From Kineothrix sp. IPX-CK (GTDB lineage Bacteria > Bacillota > Clostridia > Lachnospirales > Lachnospiraceae), in contig NZ_CP146256.1 of NCBI RefSeq assembly GCF_039134705.1, forward strand, positions 1,178,001 through 1,242,000: 64,000 nucleotides of DNA, in the 5' to 3' direction. The notes beneath the pieces were generated by a model that saw only the letters and a program-made list of their open reading frames with translations, made no database searches and was not told where the DNA came from. The position numbers and the translations under genes are program-made. Below are positions 48,419 to 58,237 of the stretch, piece after piece; position 1 is the first letter of the stretch; each line of letters opens with the position of its first letter.

Positions 48419-49747
48419 ATGAGACGTATTACGACAGATTACTCGAAGAATGAATTTTGGAAGGAAGCGGATATACCGGTAGGCAGGAAGGCGGATTTCG
48501 CACACTTGGTAAATGCTTATCCTGAGCTGAAAGGACATGCGATACAAGGCTTCGGAGGTGCATTTACCGAGGCCAGTACCTATAATTATTCCAGGCTTGG
48601 GGAAGTAAATAAACGGGCGGTGATCGAAGGTTACTTCGGCGAAGAAGGACTTAGATATAATATAGGGCGCACCCACATTCATAGCTGCGATTTTGCGCTT
48701 GGAAACTATATCTATATTAAGGAGGGGGACATTGAGCTTAAGAGCTTTGACATCGCGCACGATAGAGAAAATATGATTCCGATGATAAAGGATGCGATGG
48801 AGGAAAGCTCTTCGAAGCTTTATTTTCTTGCTTCTCCGTGGTCTCCCCCGGCATTTATGAAGACCAATGGGGATATGAACCATGGAGGTAAGCTGAAGGA
48901 GGAATACTACGGAGCCTGGGCTGGCTATATTGTCCGTTATATTCAGGAATATGAAAAAGAAGGAATCAAGATCAGCTATCTGACCGTTCAGAACGAGCCT
49001 ATGGCCGTCCAGGCATGGGATTCCTGCATCTACACCCCGCAGGAGGAGGCGCTGTTTTTGAGAAAGTATCTTGCTCCGGCGCTGGCAGAGGATTCTTTGG
49101 ATCACGTGAAAATCTTTATATGGGACCATAATAAGGACGAGGTTTATGACAGGGCCAAAGCGGTATTCGCTTCTCAGGAAACTTTAGACGAGGTGGCGGG
49201 AGTAGCGGTGCATTGGTATTCGGGAGACCATTTTGAAGCGTTAGAAGCAGTGAAGAAAAGATTTCCTGAAAAGTCCCTTTTCTTTACGGAAGGCTGCGTG
49301 GAATATTCCCGCTTTGCGGATTCCTCGGAAGTAACGAAGGCTGAGATGTACGCCCACGATATGATCGGTAACTTAAAAGCGGGAGTGGAGGCCTTTTTCG
49401 ACTGGAACCTATTGCTGGATGACAAGGGTGGCCCCAACCATGCTGGAAACTTCTGTGCGGCCCCCATGATGTGTACGCCCGAAGAGGACACGATCGAAAA
49501 GAGGCTTTCTTATTATTACATAGGACATTTCAGCAGATACATTAAGCGCGGAGCGAGAAAAATAGAGACCAGCCGCTATACGGATAAAATAGAGACAGTC
49601 GGATTCTTAAATCCCGACGGAGAAAGGGTTATCATCCTCCTCAACAAATCGGACTCCGCGGCAGAGGTAACCCTTCGGGAAAACGGCCTGGGCGGACAGT
49701 TTACGTTACAGCCCCATACTATTTCCACCATTTGCTACGGGGCGTAA
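48419..49747 (+). CDS. GH30 family glycoside hydrolase
   Basis: 442 aa. ATG 48419 is chosen over 48329 because GAGGG (48404-48408) lies 10 nt before it. There is no signal peptide, so it acts inside the cell. TIM barrel with acid/base Glu193 (TVQNEPM) and nucleophile Glu291 (FFTEGC); AIQGFGGAFTEAS and SPWSPPAFMKTNG are GH30 hallmarks. A C-terminal beta domain follows. The family includes beta-1,6-glucanase, beta-glucosidase and beta-xylosidase. It is probably paired with the importer at 49870-53105 through the shared operator, so the substrate would be a short imported beta-glycoside. Confidence 0.9.
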   Translation: MRRITTDYSKNEFWKEADIPVGRKADFAHLVNAYPELKGHAIQGFGGAFTEASTYNYSRLGEVNKRAVIEGYFGEEGLRYNIGRTHIHSCDFALGNYIYIKEGDIELKSFDIAHDRENMIPMIKDAMEESSSKLYFLASPWSPPAFMKTNGDMNHGGKLKEEYYGAWAGYIVRYIQEYEKEGIKISYLTVQNEPMAVQAWDSCIYTPQEEALFLRKYLAPALAEDSLDHVKIFIWDHNKDEVYDRAKAVFASQETLDEVAGVAVHWYSGDHFEALEAVKKRFPEKSLFFTEGCVEYSRFADSSEVTKAEMYAHDMIGNLKAGVEAFFDWNLLLDDKGGPNHAGNFCAAPMMCTPEEDTIEKRLSYYYIGHFSRYIKRGARKIETSRYTDKIETVGFLNPDGERVIILLNKSDSAAEVTLRENGLGGQFTLQPHTISTICYGA

Positions 49748-49801
49748 TCGTTATAAGGGAGTCAGTCTAAAAAAAAGACACCTTTTTAAAAAATGGACCA
49801 T

Positions 49802-49829
49802 TAAAAACGTTTTTATAAACTTATATAAT
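49802..49829 (+). promoter_or_regulatory. LacI-type operator and promoter of second sugar ABC operon
   Basis: TAAAAACGTTTTTA (49802-49815) is a perfect 14-bp palindrome, overlapping the spacer before TATAAT (49824-49829). It nearly duplicates the site at 48266 and implies joint control by one LacI-family protein. Confidence 0.65.
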
Positions 49830-49869
49830 GAAATTATCTACTAATAAGTATGAAAAAGGAGGATATGAA

Positions 49870-51252
49870 ATGAAGTTTAAAAGACTGACGGCATTAATGC
49901 TTGCCGGAATGATGACATTATCTCTCGCAGCATGCGGAGGAAGTGCCAGCGAAACAACAGGCGGGACATCCGGTACGGAGACGGCGGACAGTACCGAAAA
50001 AACGACAGATGATAAAGGCACCGACACCGCTGCGGGAAGCGGCGATAAAATCGTAGTATGGACGCTGGCGGCAGACTTAGAGCAGTTTGCGGCACGTTAT
50101 ACGGAAGAAACGGGAAATGAAGTAGAGGTAGTAGTAATTGCTCCGGCAGATTATTCCACGAAACTCACCTCCGCGCTCGGCGCGAAATCAAGCGAGGTGG
50201 ATGTAATCGTAGGTGAGCCCCAGATGCTTCCTAACTTCTTCGAAGCAGGATTTTTTGATGACTTGTCACAGTACAACGTAGACGACTACAAAGACACTAT
50301 CGTAGATTATGTATATGAAGCGGGCAAGGATGCTCAGGGTATCCAGAGAGCGCTCAGCTATCAGGTAACCCCGGGAAGTATCATTTACCGTCGTGACCTC
50401 GCAAAGGAAATTTACGGAAATGACGATCCGGAATTCATCTCAGAAAAATTCAAGGATTTCGATACCATTCTTGCAACGGCGAAAGAAGTAAAGGATGCGG
50501 GCTATAGAATCTTTTCCGATACAGGGAATTTAAGATGGTATGTAAATACGCAGGAGCCTTGGGTTAAGGACAGTGTCCTGAACTTAAGCGATACGGCCAA
50601 AGCTTATATGGATACGGCTGCTACGCTATATCAGGATGAGCTGGTAGCCTTTGCTCCGGAATGGTCGGCTGCATGGTATGCTTCCATGGCGGGCGAGCTT
50701 CCGCTGAATGCAGGCTGGAGCGATCTGGCAGAGTTGGAAGGCGCTGAAATGACGCAGGTATTTTCTTATTCCCTGCCTTCCTGGGGTGCTCTGATCGTTC
50801 GTGATAACGCAGCGGATAACAAGGGTAACTTCGGAATCTGCAAAGGACCTTCCTCTTACTTCGGCGGCGGTACCTTCCTGGGAATCAACACATACAGCGA
50901 GAAAAAGGATGCAGCCTGGGACTTCGTAAAATATTGTACCTTGAATGACGAAACCGCGCAGTGGTGGCTGGAAAATTCCAATGGCGATGTTGTGTCCAAC
51001 ACAGCAGTTCTGGAAGCGAACAAAGATTATACGAACGAATCCTTCGGCAATCAGAAAACATATGAGTTCTACATGGGGGAAGCGCAGGATATCGACTATT
51101 CCGTAAAGACGAAATATGATGATACCATTGGCGGCTTCTGGGGAGCATCCATCGAAGCAGTACAAAAGGGTGAGATGACGAAGGAAGAAGCAATTGAAGA
51201 TTTCTATATGCAGGTAGAGGCCACCTTCCCTGAAATTACGGTAGTAAGATAA
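49870..51252 (+). CDS. Carbohydrate ABC transporter substrate-binding lipoprotein
   Basis: 460 aa. ATG 49870 follows AAGGAGG (49856-49862) by 7 nt. Lipobox LAAC, Cys22, then a Gly/Ser/Thr linker. SBP_bac_1 fold: KIVVWTLAADLEQFAARYTE and the C-terminal SAAWYASMAGELPLNAGWSD and WDFVKYCTLNDETAQWW segments. Dedicated to the two permeases that follow. Coregulation with GH30 points to a beta-glucan-derived oligosaccharide. Confidence 0.93.
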   Translation: MKFKRLTALMLAGMMTLSLAACGGSASETTGGTSGTETADSTEKTTDDKGTDTAAGSGDKIVVWTLAADLEQFAARYTEETGNEVEVVVIAPADYSTKLTSALGAKSSEVDVIVGEPQMLPNFFEAGFFDDLSQYNVDDYKDTIVDYVYEAGKDAQGIQRALSYQVTPGSIIYRRDLAKEIYGNDDPEFISEKFKDFDTILATAKEVKDAGYRIFSDTGNLRWYVNTQEPWVKDSVLNLSDTAKAYMDTAATLYQDELVAFAPEWSAAWYASMAGELPLNAGWSDLAELEGAEMTQVFSYSLPSWGALIVRDNAADNKGNFGICKGPSSYFGGGTFLGINTYSEKKDAAWDFVKYCTLNDETAQWWLENSNGDVVSNTAVLEANKDYTNESFGNQKTYEFYMGEAQDIDYSVKTKYDDTIGGFWGASIEAVQKGEMTKEEAIEDFYMQVEATFPEITVVR

Positions 51253-51275
51253 GAAAAAAATAAAAAGTTACTGCT

Positions 51276-51305
51276 CGGGAATCACGGGTCATACCGTGAT
51301 TCCCG
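51276..51305 (+). other. Strong mRNA hairpin between binding protein and permease
   Basis: CGGGAATCACGG (51276-51287) pairs perfectly with CCGTGATTCCCG (51294-51305), a 12-bp stem with a 6-nt loop and no T-run. It more likely protects the binding-protein mRNA from 3' decay than ends transcription. Confidence 0.65.
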
Positions 51306-51323
51306 ATTGAATGATAAAAAAAG

Positions 51324-52277
51324 ATGGAAAAGAAAGCGGGTGGAAAGGTGAAGGCAGCGGATAAAACGAAGAAAATAAAAGGGCTTCACAATCGGGATAA
51401 CATGGGGTACGCATTTATTGCACCCTTTGTTTTGGTGTTTCTTACATTTAATATCTACCCTGTAGCCCGTACTCTGTATTTGAGTTTTACGGATTACAGC
51501 GGCTTCAACGTTCCTACTTGGGTAGGACTTACCAACTACATAAGGGTATTTAAGGACAAATTACTGTGGGAAGCGTTTGGAAATACGGTAAATATATGGA
51601 GCATCAATATTTTTTTACAGCTTGGCATAGCGTTTCTGCTGACAATAGTATTCAGCGACATGAAGTACCGGACGAGGGGACTGAGCATTTTCAGAGCTTT
51701 GTTTTATCTTCCGAACCTGATTGCAGCCACCTCTGTGGCTTATTTGTTCAAAACGATGTTAGACTGGAAATTCGGTTCTTTCAACCAGATTTTGAGAGGC
51801 CTTGGAATCATAAGTGAGAGTGTGGACTGGATGGGAACTCCTCCTCTGCTGCGAACGTCGGTGGGAGTCATCGGCGCGTGGATGTGGTTCGGTAATTCTT
51901 TCATCATGCTTATGGCAGGCGTTCAGGGAATTAACAGAGATTATTATGAGGCCGCAGCTATCGACGGTGCAGGAAGGTGGAAGGTTTTCGGGAAAATCAC
52001 ACTTCCTCTTTTAAAACCGATTATGCTTTATGTAGCGATTACCTCCTTGATCGGAGGTCTGCAGCTATTCGACATTCCTTATCTGATGACTTTAGGCCAG
52101 CAGAAGCAGGTGCGTGCAGTAAATACAGCAGTTATGCACTTGTATACAATGGCGTTTAAGAACAGACAGATCGGATATGCAGGCGCTATAGCGTTTATCC
52201 TTTTCTTCATTATTTGTATATGCTCCATCTTGGTATACCTGATGATGTACTCAAAAAAAAGGAAGGAGGAGGATTAA
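51324..52277 (+). CDS. Carbohydrate ABC transporter permease (MalF/UgpA type)
   Basis: 317 aa with a basic N-terminal tail of about 25 residues before the first helix (MGYAFIAPFVLVFLTFNIYPV). Six helices; EAA loop EAAAIDGAGRWKVFGKITLPLL. The ribosome site before ATG 51324 is weak, consistent with lower expression than the binding protein or with a slightly different start. Confidence 0.92.
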   Translation: MEKKAGGKVKAADKTKKIKGLHNRDNMGYAFIAPFVLVFLTFNIYPVARTLYLSFTDYSGFNVPTWVGLTNYIRVFKDKLLWEAFGNTVNIWSINIFLQLGIAFLLTIVFSDMKYRTRGLSIFRALFYLPNLIAATSVAYLFKTMLDWKFGSFNQILRGLGIISESVDWMGTPPLLRTSVGVIGAWMWFGNSFIMLMAGVQGINRDYYEAAAIDGAGRWKVFGKITLPLLKPIMLYVAITSLIGGLQLFDIPYLMTLGQQKQVRAVNTAVMHLYTMAFKNRQIGYAGAIAFILFFIICICSILVYLMMYSKKRKEED

Positions 52278-53105
52278 ATGACAAAGAAAGTGAATCAAAC
52301 GATTATTTACCTGCTGCTCCTTTTGCTTTCGACGATATGCCTTCTGCCTTTTATCATGATGTTAGTAAACTCTACCAGAGAGGGCACGGATATCATGAAG
52401 AGCTTTACTCTGATCCCCAGCGATTATCTGATGAAGAACTGGGCGGTAGTCAAGGCTAATCTGAATATTCCAAGAGGCTTTGCCAACAGTATCTTCATCT
52501 CGGTACTCAGCACGGTGTTAGCGGCTTACTTTTCATCGCTTACCGCTTTCGGCTTTGCTTTCTACCGTTTTAAGGGAAGAAAAGTGATTTTTACCATTAT
52601 CATTGTTTCCATGATGATTCCGGCACAGCTTGGACTTTTAGGATTTTATGATTTATCAACGAAGCTCGGACTGATTGACAGCTTTATTCCGCTTATCGTT
52701 CCGTCCGTCGCGTCTCCGGCAACGGTGTTTTTTCTCAGACAGTATTTGCTTTCGGTCATGCCCAAGTCGCTGTTGGAGGCTCCGAGGATCGACGGGGCAA
52801 ACGAGTTCTATATTTTTCATAAAATAGGACTTCCGATTATGTCACCGGGCATTGCCACCATGGCAATCGGTATCTTCATCGGCTCGTGGAACAGCTACCT
52901 GCTTCCGCTCGTTATACTGAATTCACAGAGGAAGTTTACTCTGCCCGTTATGATTGCTTCACTCAATTCGGTGAGGGATATCGCCACCAATATCGGCGCC
53001 ACATATGTAGCAGTTGCAATTTCGGTTGTTCCGATTATCATTGTATTCTGCTTCTGCTCGAAATACATTATCAGCAGCATTTCATCGGGAAGTGTAAAGG
53101 AATAA
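52278..53105 (+). CDS. Carbohydrate ABC transporter permease (MalG/UgpE type)
   Basis: 275 aa, starting one base after the previous stop, with AAGGAGGAGG in front. Six helices; EAA loop EAPRIDGANEFYIFHKIGLPIM. The C-terminal KYIISSISSGSVKE is the usual tail. A long terminator follows. No ATPase gene is in the operon. Confidence 0.93.
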   Translation: MTKKVNQTIIYLLLLLLSTICLLPFIMMLVNSTREGTDIMKSFTLIPSDYLMKNWAVVKANLNIPRGFANSIFISVLSTVLAAYFSSLTAFGFAFYRFKGRKVIFTIIIVSMMIPAQLGLLGFYDLSTKLGLIDSFIPLIVPSVASPATVFFLRQYLLSVMPKSLLEAPRIDGANEFYIFHKIGLPIMSPGIATMAIGIFIGSWNSYLLPLVILNSQRKFTLPVMIASLNSVRDIATNIGATYVAVAISVVPIIIVFCFCSKYIISSISSGSVKE

Positions 53106-53112
53106 TATATTA

Positions 53113-53175
53113 GCCTCCTTGTTTCTTTATGGACAATTTGATATATTGGACATAAAGAAACAGGAGGCTTATTTG
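53113..53175 (+). terminator. Long hairpin terminator of second sugar ABC operon
   Basis: GCCTCCTTGTTTCTTTAT (53113-53130) pairs with ATAAAGAAACAGGAGGC (53152-53168), with one bulged T, and TTATTT follows. Confidence 0.8.
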
Positions 53176-53192
53176 GCTAAGTGGAGAGCAGA

Positions 53193-54830
53193 ATGACAGA
53201 AGATATAAAAAAGGATTCTGATAGAAAATGGACAGGAATTTTGGCAGCAGCCTTGCTTTTGGCATTGGGACTATGGGGATGCGGTGAGGCGGAGAACGCA
53301 GGAAAAGGCTCTTCTTCAAATATGACGGAAGTGTCAGAAACGGAAGATAAAGAAATCATTACCTTGGACTGGTACATCAATTTCTCCTGGTTCACCACCC
53401 CGTGGGGCGGCAACGCCGTTTCGAAGAAGATTACGGAGGACACCGGAGTAAACATCGATTTCATCACGCCCAAGGGGAATGAGTCGGAGAAGCTCAATGC
53501 GCTCATTTCCTCTGATACGCTGCCGGACATCATTACGCTTGGCTGGTGGGAACCGCAGATTGATGAGATGATTAACCGGGATATGGTATATGCCCTGAAC
53601 GAGCTGGCGGATGATTACGATCCATATTTCTGGCAGGTGACGAACGATAAGGTGTGTGAATGGTATACGAGGGGGGACGGCAATATCTATTGCTATCCCA
53701 ACTCCAGCTATCTGGCGGAAGATTACGAGACTTACGGCAATATCGGCTCTAACCAGACGTTTTTGGTGCGCAAGGATATATACGAGGCCATCGGAAGCCC
53801 TGACATGACTACGCCGGAGGGCTTTATGGAGGCGGTGCGAAAGGCGGCAGAGATGTTTCCTGCGGTAGACGGGCAGCCGTTAATTCCCATTGGCGCTCAT
53901 GCTTTTACCGCCAAGGGCTGCGATTCTTTCGACCAGTTTTTGCAGAACTTCCTTGCGGTTCCCTATGAACAGGACGGAAAATATTATGACAGATTTACGG
54001 ATGCGGAATACATCAGATGGATGAAAGCATTCAGACAGCTTGGAGAAGAGGGGTATCTGAAGGAGGATATTTTCATCGACCAGAGAACTCAGATGGAGGA
54101 GAAGATAAAGCAAGGGAGATATTTCTGCATGATTTACCAGCGGACGGATCTGGATGCCCAGCAGAAGGTGCTTTATAAAAATAATCCTGAGAGCATTTAT
54201 ATCGCGGTGGACGGTCCGAAGAATTCTGCGGGAGATGATTATATGCTTCCTGGTCCGGGAATCACCGGCTGGACGGTAACCTTCATTTCCAAGAACTGTG
54301 AATATCCGGACCGGGCGATTGCACTTTTTAGCTACTTCATCAGTGAGGAAGGGCAGAAAGCAACTTACCTGGGCGTAGAAGGGGTAACCTATGACGTGGT
54401 GGAGGGTGAGCCTGTACCGCGAGAGGATGTAATGGATCTCCTCAACACGGACAGGAAGGAATACGACAGACTGTACGGCGGAGACGACGCCTACTGGATG
54501 TTCCAGAATAATGTGATGCAGCTTCAATGGAAGCCGCCGCTTTCGGAGCCTCTCGGCCAGATGGAGGAGTGGACCTACCCGTACACTCATTATTTGGAGC
54601 AGTATACGATAGACCTGGAGACGGACTCTAAGGTGGGCTATGCGGACATGAAGATACAAGATCTTTGGGGCCGCTATCTGCCGAAACTGCTGCTTTCTTC
54701 CTCCGAAGAGGAATTTGACAGCATCTTGGAGGAATTTGTGCTAAAGAGGCAGGAGCTTGGATTTGCCGCAGTCATGGAGGAAAAGACGAAGCGGATGATC
54801 GAGGCTAAGGAGAAGCTTGGAATTCATTAA
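53193..54830 (+). CDS. Orphan LplA-like extracellular solute-binding lipoprotein
   Basis: 545 aa. ATG 53193 is preferred over GTG 53181, as GGAG lies between them. Lipobox LWGC, Cys30. Larger than ordinary sugar-binding proteins, matching the LplA/AlgQ-type class (500-560 aa): LDWYINFSWFTTPWGGNAVS and KITEDTGVNIDFITPKGNE. No LplB/YtcP-type permeases are near. Instead a YesM/YesN sensor pair follows after 27 nt, so the protein may deliver a ligand signal to the kinase or serve permeases encoded elsewhere. Confidence 0.88.
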   Translation: MTEDIKKDSDRKWTGILAAALLLALGLWGCGEAENAGKGSSSNMTEVSETEDKEIITLDWYINFSWFTTPWGGNAVSKKITEDTGVNIDFITPKGNESEKLNALISSDTLPDIITLGWWEPQIDEMINRDMVYALNELADDYDPYFWQVTNDKVCEWYTRGDGNIYCYPNSSYLAEDYETYGNIGSNQTFLVRKDIYEAIGSPDMTTPEGFMEAVRKAAEMFPAVDGQPLIPIGAHAFTAKGCDSFDQFLQNFLAVPYEQDGKYYDRFTDAEYIRWMKAFRQLGEEGYLKEDIFIDQRTQMEEKIKQGRYFCMIYQRTDLDAQQKVLYKNNPESIYIAVDGPKNSAGDDYMLPGPGITGWTVTFISKNCEYPDRAIALFSYFISEEGQKATYLGVEGVTYDVVEGEPVPREDVMDLLNTDRKEYDRLYGGDDAYWMFQNNVMQLQWKPPLSEPLGQMEEWTYPYTHYLEQYTIDLETDSKVGYADMKIQDLWGRYLPKLLLSSSEEEFDSILEEFVLKRQELGFAAVMEEKTKRMIEAKEKLGIH

Positions 54831-54857
54831 GGGCAACAGGATGGAAAATGGAAACAG

Positions 54858-56657
54858 ATGAAGCGGATAAGAGAAAAATGGCAGGGCCTAAAATTAAATA
54901 TAAAGTTCACGGTTATCATCATTGCTTTCGTCATCGTGCCCATCGTCTTTTTTTCCATGTACCTTTTTTACAGCATGGAGGAAAGTGCGGTCAGGGAAAA
55001 GCGAAGCAGTATGGAATACAGTATGGAAAGCAGCTATACCCGCATACTGAAAAACGTGGATTCCATCAACATGTCCACTCAATTTTTCCTGAGCGATGCG
55101 TTTTTGACGGATTGTCTGGGCAGCATTAAAAATGGACAGCCAATGAGCACTGAGGAGTTGAGGGAATTCTATAATGTCAACATCGCTTCTTTGGAGAGAA
55201 TGGTAAACAGCAATCCATATCTTTATCAGATCCGGGTCTATGCGGACAGCAACTCTCTTCAGGAAATGATGCCCATCCTCTATAAAAGGGAGAGAATGGA
55301 GCGCCTGGACTGGGCCCAAGATACGGACATTTATGGCTGGAAATATGATTACACAGATATGATCTTCGACTCCTATGTGATGGACCAGAATAAAAAAATA
55401 ATGTCTCTCGTAACGCCCATTGAGGATTTTGAGAACGGCGATCTGGGCGTGCTTGAGGTAGCCATGTCCATGGACACTATGTTTCCTGAGCTGTATGAGG
55501 ATAGGCCGGGGCGGTGGAGCTGCTTTGCCGACGATGGCGGAGAACGCCATTACGGTACGGAAAAGGACAATCAGGACAGCTACATAGAATATATTTTGAA
55601 GAATACGGTTTCCGGAGGAAAAGAAGAAAGCCATACTTATTATACGGAAATAGACGGAGAGCCCTTTGTGGTAGGATTTCTTCCTGTAAAGGAGCTGTCA
55701 GGCAGTCTGATCTATGTGGACAGCATCGCGTCCGAAATCGGAAGGATCCACAATATGCGGGCATTTTTTATTCTCATTATGGTGGGGATACTCATGTGCC
55801 TGATCGTTCTTATCAATTTCGTGGTAAAGAGCCTCTTGAGCCAGTTCTACAGCATACTCTTTTCTATCAGAGAAGTGCAAAAGGGTGACCTGGGTGTGGT
55901 GATCGAGGGGTGCGGGACCGATGAAATGGGTGAGCTGGGTACTCAGATAAACAAGATGCTTCTGCGAATCAGGCAGCTTATGGAGGATAATATCAACCGA
56001 GAACGTCTGGTAAAGAATTCGGAGATTAAAGCTCTCCAGAATCAGATCAACACTCATTTCATATACAATGTGCTGGAATCCATTAAAATGATGGCGGAAA
56101 TTGATGAAAAATATGAAATATCGGATGCAGTGACCTCCCTTGGGAAGCTGCTGCGCTACAGTATGCGCTGGGTATCCGGAAATGTGACGGTGGAGGAGGA
56201 AATCGACTATATCAAGAATTATCTGGCGCTGATCAACCTCCGCTTCGACTACGAAATCTATCTTTCCTTGAACATAAGTGACATTATTTATAAGCAGGAG
56301 ATTCCCAAGATGTCGTTACAGCCCATTGTGGAAAACGCCATTTATCACGGCATAGAGGAAATGGCGGAGGATACCAGCATATACGTTAAGGGTTTCGTTA
56401 ACGGCGACGACTGCATCATAGAGATAACGGATGCCGGAAAGGGTATGAGCGAGAAGGAAGTAAGCGAGCTTTATAAAAAGATTTCGGGAGAAATCGAGGC
56501 CGGCGGCGGTTCCGGTAATGGTATCGGCTTAAAGAACGTACAGGATAGAATAAAGATGAGCTTCGGAGAACGTTACGGGATTGAAATAGCCTCTAAGCTG
56601 GGCTGTTATACAAAGATCATGGTAAGGATACCCTTACGGAAAAAAGAAGGACTCTAA
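54858..56657 (+). CDS. Sensor histidine kinase, YesM type
   Basis: 599 aa. Two membrane helices flank an extracellular sensor of about 250 residues (first helix FTVIIIAFVIVPIVFFSMYLF, second near residue 300). HAMP segment EVQKGDLGVVIEGCGTDEMG; then His_kinase with His400 in NTHFIYNVLESIKMM and HATPase_c (VENAIYHGIEEM, DAGKGMSE, GIGLKNVQDR). It phosphorylates the adjacent AraC-type regulator in response to a surface carbohydrate cue. The ribosome site before the ATG is weak. Confidence 0.93.
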   Translation: MKRIREKWQGLKLNIKFTVIIIAFVIVPIVFFSMYLFYSMEESAVREKRSSMEYSMESSYTRILKNVDSINMSTQFFLSDAFLTDCLGSIKNGQPMSTEELREFYNVNIASLERMVNSNPYLYQIRVYADSNSLQEMMPILYKRERMERLDWAQDTDIYGWKYDYTDMIFDSYVMDQNKKIMSLVTPIEDFENGDLGVLEVAMSMDTMFPELYEDRPGRWSCFADDGGERHYGTEKDNQDSYIEYILKNTVSGGKEESHTYYTEIDGEPFVVGFLPVKELSGSLIYVDSIASEIGRIHNMRAFFILIMVGILMCLIVLINFVVKSLLSQFYSILFSIREVQKGDLGVVIEGCGTDEMGELGTQINKMLLRIRQLMEDNINRERLVKNSEIKALQNQINTHFIYNVLESIKMMAEIDEKYEISDAVTSLGKLLRYSMRWVSGNVTVEEEIDYIKNYLALINLRFDYEIYLSLNISDIIYKQEIPKMSLQPIVENAIYHGIEEMAEDTSIYVKGFVNGDDCIIEITDAGKGMSEKEVSELYKKISGEIEAGGGSGNGIGLKNVQDRIKMSFGERYGIEIASKLGCYTKIMVRIPLRKKEGL

Positions 56658-58106
56658 ATGAATACATTACTCATTGTAGAAGATGAAAAAATGATACGGC
56701 AGGGAATTAAGACGATGATACAGCGCTCCGGCGTTCCGGTGGATACTATTTTAGAGTGTAATAACGGGCAGAGTGCTTACGAGATGTTGCAAAGCCAGAA
56801 AATAGACGTGATGTTCACTGACATCCGTATGCCCAAAATGGACGGGATAGAACTGGTTTCGGCTGTTCAGGCGCTTCCCCATAGGCCTCTTATCGTGGCG
56901 GTCAGCGGCTACGACGACTTTTCCTATGCGGTGGAGATGCTGAGGGGAGGAGTTCGGGAATACATTTTAAAGCCGGTGGAACGGGATAAGGTAAAAGCAA
57001 TTCTTGAGACTTTTCAGAAAGAGCTCCTTCAAAGGGAAGCTCAGGAGGCTGAGCTGAGAAGTATTGGAAAAAATCAATTGAAATATGTGATGACATCAGA
57101 TGTGACCCGTAAGGAAATGCAGATGGTGGCAGAGTGGTTCGAGGAGATGCCCGTCAGCAAGGACTATTATATTCTTTGTACTCAGATGCAGGAGGTCCCG
57201 GAAGCTTCCGGCGAGAAATTCATGTACTGGAAGGATATAGAAAAAAGCTCGGTTTACATAATTGTGGGAACTGAGAAGGAACGGTTTCTTAAGGAAGAAC
57301 TGTCCGGATGTCATACGGGAATCAGTAGAAGATATCAGGGCATGGAATATTTAAAGGCTGCTTATAAGGAAGCAAAGGCTGCAAGAAAAGAAGCTTTCTG
57401 TACCGGGCGCTATGAGGTGAATTTCGAAGAAATACGCACGGATGCCGATAAGCCCAATACGGAGAAGATGCGCCAGATTGCCCAGCAAATCGGAACGAGC
57501 AGATTCGAAGAATCATTGACCAGTATAAGGCAGATCGTTAAGGATACGAAGCGGAAGAAATATTCCGCGGTCACCTTCGAAGAAGACATCCTGTCACTGA
57601 TCGATTCGGTAGTGGGAATCTACCAGAACGTGATGCAGCAGGCAGCACAGGAGGCCGAAAGGTTCAAGGATATTTACAGCTTCCCCGATATCGATTCCTT
57701 TACGGAAGAATTCACCGGCTGGCTGATGGAATTTCACGATAGGCTGGACGAGGAATTCGATGATTATAAAAACAAGCAGAAGATGCAGGAGGCTATCGGC
57801 TTTATTGAGGAGAATTTCGATAAGGATTTGAACATGGCAGTGGTTTCTAATCATGTATCCATGAATTATTCGCTGTTTTCCTATGTATTCAAACAATATA
57901 CTGGCAGAAATTTCGTAAATTACTTAAAGGAATTCCGGGTAGAGGAGGCGAAGAAGCTCCTTGCACAGACGGAAATGCGAGTGGTGGAAATCAGTAAAAA
58001 AGTGGGTTACGAGAATGAGAAGCACTTCATGAAAATCTTTCGGAACGTATGCGGAGTATCTCCTACCGAGTACAGAAAGAATATGCAGGCGGCAAATAAT
58101 TTATAA
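56658..58106 (+). CDS. AraC-type response regulator, YesN type
   Basis: 482 aa. The ATG directly follows the kinase stop codon (TAAATG). Receiver: EDEK pocket, Asp55 in MFTDIRMPKMDG, and the Lys in LKPVE. A long helical middle region of about 250 residues. AraC HTH at the C-terminus (NMAVVSNHVSMNYSLFSYVF, then EISKKVGYENEKHFMKIFR). It is expected to switch on sugar-import genes, possibly the operon that begins at 58308. Confidence 0.94.
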   Translation: MNTLLIVEDEKMIRQGIKTMIQRSGVPVDTILECNNGQSAYEMLQSQKIDVMFTDIRMPKMDGIELVSAVQALPHRPLIVAVSGYDDFSYAVEMLRGGVREYILKPVERDKVKAILETFQKELLQREAQEAELRSIGKNQLKYVMTSDVTRKEMQMVAEWFEEMPVSKDYYILCTQMQEVPEASGEKFMYWKDIEKSSVYIIVGTEKERFLKEELSGCHTGISRRYQGMEYLKAAYKEAKAARKEAFCTGRYEVNFEEIRTDADKPNTEKMRQIAQQIGTSRFEESLTSIRQIVKDTKRKKYSAVTFEEDILSLIDSVVGIYQNVMQQAAQEAERFKDIYSFPDIDSFTEEFTGWLMEFHDRLDEEFDDYKNKQKMQEAIGFIEENFDKDLNMAVVSNHVSMNYSLFSYVFKQYTGRNFVNYLKEFRVEEAKKLLAQTEMRVVEISKKVGYENEKHFMKIFRNVCGVSPTEYRKNMQAANNL

Positions 58107-58193
58107 GACGATGGTATTTATTAAATATTAACAAAAACGAGCATTTCGTTTGTATCATATGTGACAAAAAAACGAAAATTTACGAAAAAACTG

Positions 58194-58222
58194 TTGCAAA
58201 TTGTTAGGCGGAATGCTATGCT
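58194..58222 (+). promoter_or_regulatory. Promoter of third sugar ABC operon
   Basis: TTGCAA (58194-58199), a 17-nt spacer and TATGCT (58217-58222) stand just upstream of the tandem operator units. Confidence 0.45.
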
Positions 58223-58237
58223 TTATACATGTTCGGA

